From Asterella californica (Eukaryota > Streptophyta > Marchantiopsida > Marchantiales > Aytoniaceae), in contig JAYKYS010000004.1 of NCBI GenBank assembly GCA_036924285.1, forward strand, positions 30,288,001 to 30,352,000: a stretch of 64,000 nucleotides of DNA, in the 5' to 3' direction. Below are positions 36,035-45,443 of the stretch, piece by piece (within the stretch, counting starts at the first letter, position 1; every line of letters starts with the position of its first letter). A program made the position numbers and the translations under genes. The notes beneath the pieces are model-generated. The model saw only the letters and a list, made by a program, of their open reading frames with translations, did no database searches and was not told where the DNA came from.

Positions 36035-36436
36035 TCTTCGAACCACTGCTGGTAACGAGCATGCAGACCCCTCCGATATAATCCCAATCTATTCGTATGT
36101 CTCTAACATCGGGTGTAGTGTGTGTGCGCAGTACACAACAATGTACTCATTGCGCCTCTCAAGAGTGTATAATGTGCAATGTGTCATGTGTGTGTGTCTA
36201 AAATCCTACTCTTCGATCCTACTTATGCATCTGCCACGAGAAAACAAAGGGAACCACCACCAAGGAGAGAAAAGCTGCCCCTCCACATGCAAGCGGTTTC
36301 CCCTTCCTATTCTTGTGCTTCTTACACTGCCACATGGCTGCCTAACTAAATTTACACTAGAACTGCCACCCCTAAGATAGCATGTTCGGTTCTTTGCTAA
36401 GTTTGGAAATGTCAACTTGTCTCCTACGTCTGCTAC

Positions 36437-37795
36437 CTATTCTGATTGCTCGGAGACAATCTCTACCTGATCTGCTCCTATCGAAACTACTAACTCGACT
36501 TCTGATAAGCTGGAAAGCCCTGCAATTACCTCAGGTGTCACTGAGGTGGCTTCCTCCTCGACATTCGTCGTTGGCTCTGCTGCTGCTGTTTCGGCTTCTG
36601 CTTCTGCTTTGAAAGACGGAAGAATCTTTTGGGAAGCTAGGTCGACTTGTGCTTCCTCGCTCTTCTGAGGCACTAGTTCGACGCTAGGAGCCATGGTGAT
36701 CTCATAGGGGTCCGGAGAAGTCGCTTCCTCCACTCAGAATACCTGAGAAGACAGTTCTTCTTCCTGTCTTCCAGAAGACATCTTGTCTTCCGGGGTCTTC
36801 TCGGCTTCCAACGCTATCACTACCAAGTGGACAGCGAGGTCAAACTCCTCCTTCTCCAATTCGGATCCAGTCGATGGTGTTGGGGCTTGGGAAGATGCAG
36901 TTGCAGGTGGTAGAATCAAGGGAAGACCATAGAGTGTCTTCACTCTCTCTATCTGTCGATCCAAATACCTGAACATGCTCTCCTTGCACTCTACCAACAT
37001 CGTCTTGGACTCGTCGTCCCATTCTCTAGCTAAGTTAAGCTTCCTACCCGCGGTGAAGTTGAACTTCTTCCGAAGCGCTTCCACCGACTGAACTAACATC
37101 CCATGGTGCGTAGACCGAATCCAAGCTATAAGGGCTTCTCCTGTACCTTCGCTCTCTTCTCGATCAACTCCTTAGCTGGCTGGATCTCTGAGCGGAAGAA
37201 GGCACTGAACTCCTCCAGTCTTCTTCCTGCGGAAGACATACTCATCCCCACAATCCGATAGGAGGTGTCGACCTTGTCTTCCCGAGGAAAGGATGCCTCT
37301 TCCACCACTATGGTCTTCTGCTTCTGCTCGCGAGAAGAAGCTACTCTTCGCATCTTCCGAGGTGGAAGATCTCTCATCATGGCAGAAGCGGTCCTCTTTA
37401 CTGCGCTTCCTCGCATCGCAGTAGGAGTATCCATCCATCCTCCGTCTTCTGGAGTCTTCGGAAGACTCCCTGGTGTTGCAAAAGCGATCTTCTGTGCAGC
37501 TCGGGCACTCAAGAACTCCTCCGGTGAGTCGGACTCCGGTCCAGAGTGAATGATCGGGAAGGAGGTGGTCTTCTTAGGCACGCTCCTATGACCCATCTTC
37601 CTTGGTGCTGTCGCATCTTCCGATCCACTAGAATCGTCTTTCCTCACCAGAAGCATCTTCTGATGAGTACCGGGCCTCATCTGCGGCATAAGAGTGGGAG
37701 GGGGAGTCATCGCTGCTGCTCGGTCGTCTTCCCCTGAGGTCTCCTCCTTCGTCTCATGCTGCCCTGCTGGTCCATATCTCGCCAACTGATCTGCC
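36437..37795 (-). pseudogene. Unclassified coiled-coil ORF of family B, copy 4, C-terminal part
   Basis: From the right: a DQLARYGPAGQHETKEETSG segment, an acidic Ser/Pro/Arg middle with SLPKTPEDGGWMDT and RMSMSSAGRRLEEFSAFF-type blocks (37795-37126), then VEALRKKFNF and YLDRQIERVKTLYGLPL (37099-36734), and an acidic tail to 36437. Compared with copies 1 and 3 the coiled-coil segment is missing: the text jumps from the EKPL block to the VEALRKKF block near 37100-37130. The frame in the middle is better preserved than in copy 3. The N-terminal part lies beyond the element C insertion at 55341-55943. Confidence 0.55.
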
Positions 37796-37819
37796 GTGAT
37801 CTGCTGATCCCTCTTGGCC

Positions 37820-37823
37820 ACGT
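37820..37823. other. Target-site duplication ACGT, left copy (element C)
   Basis: ACGT precedes the TGTCGTA start of the 5' LTR and recurs at 55337-55340 after the 3' LTR. The unoccupied homologous site in copy 3 has a single ACGT. The duplication is 4 bp if the LTR ends in GATA; a 5-bp reading would contain a mismatch. Confidence 0.7.
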
Positions 37824-38318
37824 TGTCGTATTGTACATAGGTATGTACAGTGAAAAGTATTGCAAAGAGATGTTTTTTTCTATATTGTGTAAAGGAAGTT
37901 GCCCTGCAGCTTAACAAGCTCGGCATGAGCTAAGCTGGGGCCATGCTTGACAAGTTGCCCCCTAGCTTAGACTGAAATATCACCTTGAAAGAGGTCGAAA
38001 GGCATCAGAATGCAGAGCTCGACGAGGAGAGCGACCTCATGCTTCCAGTTTTGACAAAAAGTGTTTTAAGCTATAGTTAGTACGGGTTTTAAACTAAGAA
38101 ATGTACAAAAGAGAGAAATCTGTCGATTCTTGCTCGTGACTTGAACTCAGAATCTGATAGCGTGAGTGTGTAGGTGTTCACAAATACTATAGTTTTGACT
38201 CCTTGTTCATTAAAAACGGAGTTGTATAGAGAAGTTTGCACAGAAAAGGTTAGTAAAGACTTTGCAGGAAGATTTCTACAGTAAAAGCATATGTACAAGT
38301 TTTAAATGCTTTTAGAAG

Positions 38319-38401
38319 GGAACCAAAGGCCATCCCAATGATAGGGCGCCTGCCTAGGAGGGAAGTGGTCTCAAGATCAATCCCTCCTGGCATCTGGTTC
38401 C
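38319..38401 (+). other. tRNA-like module inside the element C 5' LTR
   Basis: GGAACCA at the start pairs with TGGTTCC at the end. Between them GATAGGGCGCCTGCCTAGG resembles a D-arm/A-box and anticodon stem, and AGATCAATCCC resembles a T-arm/B-box. The same module is at 54131-54213 in the 3' LTR. It looks like a tRNA-derived SINE piece carried in the LTR, not a functional tRNA. Confidence 0.5.
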
Positions 38402-38522
38402 TATTCTGGCATGTTGGCCTCCCGGATGGGAGTCTATGTTGGGTATGCAGCCATGTCCTGTATACCTAGGGGCGGGCGACCGGTATCTCCCTTAATCGTG
38501 GACTTCCTGGCCTAAGTCTCCG

Positions 38523-38655
38523 CATGCCATCCTGAATATACTATGGGAGATACCTGGTGCGCATATGGGGGGCTGTAAGCTCTGTGGGGCAGCCTCATAA
38601 GTGTTGGGATTTCGGCCTACATTGGATGGCTTGTAGTATATTCAAGATGGCATCA
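38523..38655. repeat. Inverted repeat in the element C 5' LTR
   Basis: CATGCCATCCTGAATATACTA (38523-38543) is almost the reverse complement of TAGTATATTCAAGATGGCATC (38635-38655), with about 90 bases between the arms. It is repeated in the 3' LTR at 54335-54355 and 54447-54467. A hairpin in the transcript, or the ends of a small element captured by the LTR, would both fit. Confidence 0.65.
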
Positions 38656-39548
38656 AGAGCAAAGGAAACTTTTGTTAATTAGTTAAATAACCATCGAGTC
38701 AGCTTAAGATGGGGAATGAGGCTATGAGAACCTTTATTAGTGAAGGGGTAGAGTTTGTGGAGACAACTGTGAAACTTATTTTAAAAAAGGGCCAACTTTG
38801 TAAATAAAGCTATGTACGCATAAGGACAGCAGGGGGGCAGCTTAAGCTAAGGCCCTGCTTCTGATAAGTGAGTGCACTTATAAAGACAGCAGGGGGGCAG
38901 CTTAAGCTGGGGCCTTAAAACTTTAGGTTAAATACTGCGGCGGCTGAAGATCGGGGGACCTTTCAAACAGTTTGGCAGAGGAGTTTTCTGAGTGAGTGGA
39001 GGCGGAAGGAGGAGAAAGGAGCAGAATTAGGGTTTGGGGGAGAGGAGACGCTGCGAAGCTTGGAGGCTGAGTGAGGATCAATTTTTCTGAGAGAATTGAG
39101 TGGAGTGAGCAAGGGAGATCGTGAGAGAGGCAAGAAAGTGTTTTGGAGACAAGAACCTCAGATGTTACACAGTCTTGAGGTTTGGAAGGAGTAGAATTGA
39201 ACGGACAGAGGTGGTTTATTGGAAGGAGATCGTTTTTGACAAGGCTTTGGTTGTCGTGAGATCAAATTCCTTGGAATTTTCAGCTGAGAAGGACTCAAGA
39301 GAGGAGGAGAGAGATATTTTCTTAAACAATGAAGTAGTTGACACTGAAATAAAGCTATTTCTACTCCGGAGAGATCTATTTGTGTACCTGAGTGCGTGAT
39401 TGAGTGTTTGTTTTGCAATTGGTGGGCACAAGAGGTTGTGTTTTGAGATTTCATCGTCTGCAGCAACCTGCTTTTCCCTTTTGGTCTTTTCTCTGATCAA
39501 TCACAGTCAGGAGGTCCGCCCTCCCCAAGAAAGACTCTCGTCACGATA

Positions 39549-39568
39549 TTTGGTACTTCCATTGAGAG
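39549..39568 (+). other. Primer-binding-site candidate of element C
   Basis: TTTGGTACTTCCATTGAGAG follows the 5' LTR directly. The TGG at 39551 is positioned as expected for pairing with a tRNA 3' CCA end. The cognate tRNA was not identified. Confidence 0.5.
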
Positions 39569-39610
39569 CAATTGGGGTGATTGATTTGGTGAATTGACTG
39601 AATTGAGAAA

Positions 39611-40762
39611 ATGGATCACAGTGCTGCCGTACAAGGTGTAGCTGTTGCTCAAGGTGTTCCTGTTCAAGGAACTCCTGGTCAAGATGGAATTGGCTCTCAA
39701 GGAGGACTTACGGTGGTTCCAACAGCAACAGCACAGCCTGCTGTAGACACGTCTCAGATTCTTCAGGCGTTGGCTGCCCTGATTCAGCAGCATCCTGCAA
39801 TTGGAGGAGCTGAGCAGAAGTCCACAAGGGCATTACAAGCAATTGTAGGTCGATGTGGGCGATTTGATGGAAGAGATGTTACAAGGTACCTGCGGGAGTA
39901 TGTGGCCGAGATGGAGTTAGTCAGGGCACCTGAAGTTGAGGTAATTCTAAGCTTTGAGTTGACTGTTGTCCCTGAACTGAGAGAGAAGGTGAGAAATTTA
40001 CAGAGAAGACATTTAGGTGGGTGGACTCTGTTTGAACGTGCACTGAGAGAAGAGTTTCTAGAAGAGGATTCTGAAAGAGTCACCAGAAGAACCCTCATGG
40101 ATTGGATAGAGCGTCAGCCTGGACGTTCTATGGGATTGAATGAAGTGATCCGTGAATTTGAGAAGAGGTACTCTCAGATTTCTGGTCTAGAGAGGTTGAC
40201 GTTGGATGCTAGGAAGACAGAGTTGTTCTTAGGGGCTCTGGATGAGTTCACAGCAGATAGGCTTTGTTTCATGTTGGCTGATCGAGGGGCTGAAGGGGGA
40301 GTTACATCTGATTGGAGGAGAGTGGAAGAAGCAGTATCTACCCTTGCTAGACAACGTCGTGGTAGGATGGTACTGCAGTTAGAGACCTTGCCAGAGCAGA
40401 GAGTAGCTCCTCAGGTTCATGTAGCTCCTCTTGCAATACCTCAAGCACCTATTGTGATTCCCCAAGTGGTTCCTCAAGCGCCTGCAATACCTATCCCAGC
40501 ACAGAGAGGACCTAGACAACAACAACGACCTGTTGAGAACCGAAATCAACATAACTTGATAGAAGAACTTACTCAACAGTTGAGAGATTTGAGGGTTGAG
40601 ATGGCAGACTTGAGGAGAGATCAACGACCCGTTGTCCTACGTGCTCGACCTGTAGGAGGAACCTTTACCAGGAGATGTATTTGGTGCGACAGCCCAGATC
40701 ATCTCAGAGGAGACTGTCAAGACTTGGCGGTTGTCTTGCGAGAGGGCGTAGTCAACTATTAG
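39611..40762 (+). pseudogene. Element C gag
   Basis: This open frame of 383 codons starts soon after the LTR. The N-terminus is Gln/Val/Pro-rich. The capsid-like centre has GRCGRFDGRDVTRYLREYV, WTLFERALREEFLEEDSE and YSQISGLERLTLDARKTELF. A Pro/Gln-rich linker and a coiled stretch EELTQQLRDLRVEMADLRR precede a zinc knuckle CIWCDSPDHLRGDC (CX2CX4HX4C). It ends at TAG (40760-40762), but the same frame continues downstream with family-like sequence, so the stop is either a mutation or a gag/pol boundary requiring readthrough. Retroviral-type nucleocapsid role by family. Confidence 0.85.
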
Positions 40763-42455
40763 AACAATAGGTTGTATCTAACCGCCACTGGACAACCTCT
40801 GAACACATATTTTGGAAGAGGAGGAATGAGGAGTTCTCTTCCAGCACTTACTGGTGCGAATACTACAGTGATGACTGCGGGTTCTGCGGAGGCTGATGTA
40901 TATACTGGGAGAGTTGAGGTGCGCTCTAATCCAACTATGGTTGAGCAGGCTGTTGAGGTTCCGGTTGAAATGATGAAGAGAGGTGCTGAAAGCATTAGGA
41001 GAGCTACTGGATGGAGAGACCCAGTAGATGCAACTTCTATTCGAGCGTTTTTAGAGACGAGTGGTGAACAAGATGCCATGATCGAAGACAAAAGAAGACA
41101 GGACGCTTCTGATTTAGATGCAGGAGTACCAGAGGACAGTGACGTCGGAGGGTTACAAGGAGGAGAGCAGCGGAACCATCACCATCTGTACCAGCTGGAA
41201 GATTTCCTGCTGCAGAGGATATACCTTCTACCTCTACAGCTCCACCACCTGCAGTAGATCCTAAGGAAGGTATGCAGGATTTGCCACAAGAGACTACTGC
41301 TACAGATAGAGTACGGGGAAAGAGGTTTACAGCACAGGAAAAGGGGAAAGGTCCAGCTTACAAGTTAGCGGCAGACATCGAAACAACAACAGACTTGCGT
41401 GCTGTTCTAGAGCAACGCATTTTGGATGCTAGAGTTGAGTTTACTCTTCGTGAAGTGTTTGGTATCGCAAAGAGAGAGTTTCATGAGTTGATAATAGACA
41501 TCATGAAGAGAAAGAGACTGGTATTGACTGAACAAGTAAGTAGTCAGATGGTTGGAGCAGTAGATGCTATTGGTGTTGATCAGTTCGGAGATGATAAGTA
41601 TGAGGTATGGGTTGCTGGTCCTGCTGTTATTGAGAATGAAGATGAAGAGTTTGAAGAGGATAGGTCAGGCGCAGACAGCGATTTCAAGGAGAAGCACTGG
41701 GCAAGAGCGACAACAGAGATGCAGGTTCGGCTTGGAGGACTTTCTGAGCCAGTACCTACACTTGTGGATCACGGGTCGGAGATCAACATCATTTCCAAGG
41801 AGGTGTATGAAAAAGGACAGTGGCCAATCGAAAGGAATCATGGTTGGGTGCTTCGAGCTGCAAATGACCAAAAGGGTGAGTTATACGGAGCTTGTCCCAA
41901 TATGCGTGTAAGGATTGGGGATGTAGAGGTTGATCAGCATTTCTTTGTACAGTCATCTGCCTCCTATCTTGTCATACTGGGCCAACCATACATCACCGCT
42001 GTTCGGATGGAGACAAAGGTGATGAACGATGGGTCTCATTATGCCAAGGTTCGGAGTCTTGATGATAAGTACTCAGTGCAGTTTTTGACGGTTCGTTCAA
42101 GACATGAGCGGAACCGACAAACCTTTAGAGATTCTCAAACCAAGAGATGTAAGGGTTTTCGCAGTCCACTCCTGTAGAGCGGGAAGATAGGGGTGTAGAA
42201 CCTGCTGTTGAGGTCCCGTTAGAGTTGGAAGCGAGACATGTACAAAGGTCTGGAGATAAGTGTGGTGTACAGAGTTGGCAGTCTGGATTGCTGATGTTTG
42301 AGGCAGATGGGTGGAGTCGGTTTACAAGAGTTGAAGATATGGAGGAAAATACAAAAAGATGGATGGTGAAACAGATATCAGAGTTGTGGCGTGTAGGAGT
42401 TCTATCTGAAGACGAAGTGGTTTTTGGTTTGTTTGAAGAGTTTATGTCTGTACTG
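40763..42455 (+). pseudogene. Element C protease region and pol N-terminus (frameshifted)
   Basis: The frame after the gag stop runs to about 41257. A one-base shift near 41170 moves the coding sequence to the frame of 41272-42177, and another shift near 42130 moves it to 42225-42455. The protease core is LVDHGSEINIISKEVYEKG near 41765, with VILGQPYITAVRMETKV near 41970. The active-site triad reads DHG instead of DTG/DSG. The reading continues with QISELWRVGVLSEDEVVF and is cut by element D at 42454. The same frame resumes at 50268. Confidence 0.75.
42450..42453. other. Target-site duplication GTAC, left copy (element D)
   Basis: GTAC precedes the TGTAAACC LTR end and recurs at 50264-50267 after the other LTR. 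Joining the flanks through a single GTAC gives an uninterrupted element C reading frame. Confidence 0.85.
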
Positions 42456-42892
42456 TAAACCCTCCGCGGTCCTATCGATCACTACCCCCCCCCCCCCCCG
42501 ATCTCTCAACCTCCACGATCGTCATCCACGAATCTGCAACATGTCGGGCCTGTCTCTCACTCAGGGGTCACCTCTGATGGCTTTGATGGAAGCACACCAT
42601 GAACTTGAAGGGAAAATGCTGAGTTCACTCATTCATACACCCACAAACTTATCAACTAAAAATCTCCTTAAACACATCAACTAAAAATCCTCCATTCTAA
42701 CAACGTCTCTCAAGTTCTCACATGCTAAAAATATCCCACACTCTCTATATTACTCAAGTTGTCATTACGACAATGTGAAAACAAGGATGAGGAGCTCTTC
42801 TCTACTCCTCTATTTATACATTCTCAACACTTAGTTAGAACTAAACACCTTACTAATAGACAAACTTCCTATGTGTAACATAGGTCGTTACA
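42454..42892 (-). repeat. Element D 3' LTR
   Basis: 439 bp, near-identical to 49827-50263. A C-tract of 15 lies near 42485-42499 on the plus strand. A TATAAATA box is present on the minus strand at 42811-42818. Confidence 0.95.
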
Positions 42893-42906
42893 TTTTACCC
42901 CCGGAC
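42893..42906 (-). other. Element D polypurine tract
   Basis: On the element strand GTCCGGGGGTAAAA directly precedes the TGTAACGACC start of the 3' LTR, the position required for plus-strand DNA priming. Confidence 0.8.
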
Positions 42907-42947
42907 TAAATTTTCGCTCCGTCCTCGGAGTGAAGAGAGAACTTCCG

Positions 42948-45431
42948 TCACTGAAACAACTTCAACTTGTCATGGTTGACCCGATCGAATCTCCTTCCTC
43001 CCAGCTCCTGAAGGTCATATGTGAAGTTGCTCCACACCTTATCTACAACAAAAGGACCAAAATATCTCGGAAGAAACTTCTTCCTAGCCCTCTTGAATCT
43101 GATAGCATCATACAACATAACCCAATCTCCGACTTGAAAAGGTTTTACCTCCCTCTTGCCCAATCGTTTGTCGTAACTCTTCTTTTGATACGCCTGAGCT
43201 CGTTCCATCCGGATCATTGCTATCGCTCGAGTCTCTTCCAACTCCATGAGTTGCTCCCTTCTTGATCTAATCACGTCTTCTCCTCTCGACCTCTTCAACT
43301 TTCGTTGAATAGTTTGAAAAGTATCCAATTCGAATTGGATGGGCAACTTGGACTCCACTCCATAAACCAGTCGAAATGGGGAGTATCCAGTAGAAGTCTT
43401 TGTTGTCGTTCGATACTCCCATAAGATAACATGTAGCCTCTTATCCCAAGTATGTTTCGCAGTCTCAACACCAACATCTTTGGCGAGCATCATACAAAGT
43501 GTAAGATTGATCTTCTCCGCAAGACCATTAGCATTTGGTTTGTATGAGGTCGTTACTCGTGGCTTGATAGAAAAGTGTTGTAGCATAGCAGTAGTCATGC
43601 TCCCTACAAACTCTCCTCCTCTATCCGAGACCAACTCTAACGAACATCCAAATCTGGTGATGATCCTCTCCCATAGGAATCTACCGACTTCTGTTTCATT
43701 AGTCTCCCTCAAAGATCTAGCCTCTACCCACTTGGTACAATAGTCAGTGGCGACTACAATGTATCTATTGCCTCGAGGTGTCTTATTAAGAGGACCTACA
43801 AAGTCAATACCCCATTTCTCAAACGGCCCTAATACTGGAATTGATCTTAACGGAGGTGTTCTAGTAGACTTTAGAGCAAATGCTTGACATACGTCACAAG
43901 TTTTGCAATAGTCTAAACACTCTTTGAAAATCCCTCTCCAGTGATAACCGGCATCCAAAATCTTGAAGGCTGTTATCTTACCAGCAAAGTGACCTCCGCA
44001 AACAGTTCCGTCGTGAAACTCGTGCATTAGCTTGAATGCCTCCTTCTGACCAACTGCTCTCCTTAGTAACCCATCTGCTCCTTGATGAAACAGAATTCCC
44101 TCCACCGTGGTGTAAGGTTTGCATCTCTTGATCAACGCGTTACGTTCTCGGGTATGCATACCTTCTGGAAAAGAGCCATCTGCAAGGAAACTCCAGATTT
44201 CCTTGTACTCGTCCGGTATCTCCTCAATGCTTGTGATGGTCATCAGATGCTCGTCTGGAAATGAATCATCAAACGGTTCTTCTCCCTCATCATCATAAGC
44301 CCTCGACAAAAGATCAGCATTCTCATGCTTTTTTCCTGGTCTATCTTCAATCACGTAATCGTATTCTGTTAGAAGGATCTTCCAACGAGCAATACGACCT
44401 TCGGCATTAGGCTTATTAAAGATATACTTTAAAGCCTTGTGATCTGTGACTATGGAAAATTTCCCTCCTAGCAAGTAATGTCGGAACTTCTTCAATCCAA
44501 AGATCACCGCTAATCCTTCTCGTTCAGTCACGGAGTAATTCTTCTCCGCTGGCACCATCTGCCTACTAGCATAAGCTATAGGATGATCATGCCCATCTTC
44601 ATCTAGCTGACTTAATGTACACCCGATAGCTACATTAGAGGCATCCGTATACAGAATAAATGCTTTACTCCACTCAGGTTTAGCAAGTATAGGAGCTGTC
44701 ACCAATGCCTTTTTCAGCTCGTCAAATGCTTCCTTTGCTTTCTGATCATGCACTATCAAGTCAAACTCAACTCTCTTCTTCATGTACATAGTCAAAGCTA
44801 TTGCTTTGTTTGAGAAGGAAAAGACAAACCTACGATAATATCCAACCATCCCAAGAAACTGTCTCAACTTTGTCAAGTTGATTGGAAATGGAAGATCCAC
44901 AATCTTCTTCACCTTCTCAGGATCTACCGCAATCCCTTTCTTGGAAATGATGTGTCCTAACAGCAGACCTTCTTCGCAGCCAAAGATGCACTTCTCTGGA
45001 TTCAGAGAAGCGTTAGCTTGCTCCAACCGCTGCAGAACTTTGATCACATGATCAAAGTGGTCCTCCTTTCTTCCGTACACACAGAAATCATCAATGAAAT
45101 CACGAACAAACTTTCCTATGAATGGTTCGAACATCTTGTTCATAAACCTCTGAAACGTGACCGGAGCATTACATAGTCCGAATGGCATCACTCGAAATGC
45201 AAATGTTCCCCAAGGAGTAGTGAAAGTAGTCAACTGCTGGTACTCCTGTGCTATCTTGATCTGGTTGTATCCACTATAACCATCACCAAAGCTGTACCAC
45301 TCATGACCAGCAACTTCCTCCAAAATCTCATCTATAAATGGTAGAGGATAATAATCCTTCTTGGTAACTGCATTCAGCTTCTTATAGTCTATGCACACTC
45401 GCAGCTTACCATTCCTCTTCTTGACGATCAC
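42948..45431 (-). pseudogene. Element D RT, RNase H and integrase
   Basis: 827 codons in one open frame. RT blocks are KLRVCIDYKKLNAVTKKDYY, SFGDGYSGYNQIKI (first catalytic Asp), VMPFGLCNAPVTFQRFM and FIDDFCVYG (YxDD-type box). RNase H shows ILYTDASNVAIG, VTEREGLAVIFGLKKFRHY, VTDHKALKY and HENADLLSR. Integrase has the H2C2 zinc region (FHDGTVCGGHFAGK...CKTCDVCQ), core WGIDFVGPL, LVSDRGGEFVG and NGLAEKINL supplying D, D and E, and a GPY/F-like end (RYFGPFVVDKVWSNFTYDL). No chromodomain follows. The frame is continuous with the upstream gag-protease frame except for one TGA at 45444-45446. Confidence 0.92.
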
Positions 45432-45443
45432 AATGGGTGAAAC

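Larger units (their letters stand above)
36035..37823 (-). mobile_element. Family B internal region, copy 4, left part
   Basis: Homologous to copies 1 and 3. It is interrupted at 37820-37823 (ACGT) by element C and resumes at 55337. The corresponding uninterrupted sequence in copy 3 is GGCTACGTACAGATAACAGA near 29850, so the junction is exact. Confidence 0.85.
37824..39548 (+). repeat. Element C 5' LTR
   Basis: It matches 53636-55336 nearly throughout with scattered substitutions and short indels; the two start TGTCGTATTGTACATAGG and TGTCATATTGTACATAGG. It contains a tRNA-like module, a long-arm inverted repeat, and twin GACAGCAGGGGGGCAGCTTAAG repeats near 38824 and 38885. Both LTRs end CGTCACGATA, which is not the usual CA. 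Confidence 0.88.

Noticed and set aside
38319..38401. A functional tRNA gene
   Set aside because: It occurs identically placed in both LTRs of element C, the pairing is imperfect and the T-arm consensus is degraded. A tRNA-derived fragment is more likely.
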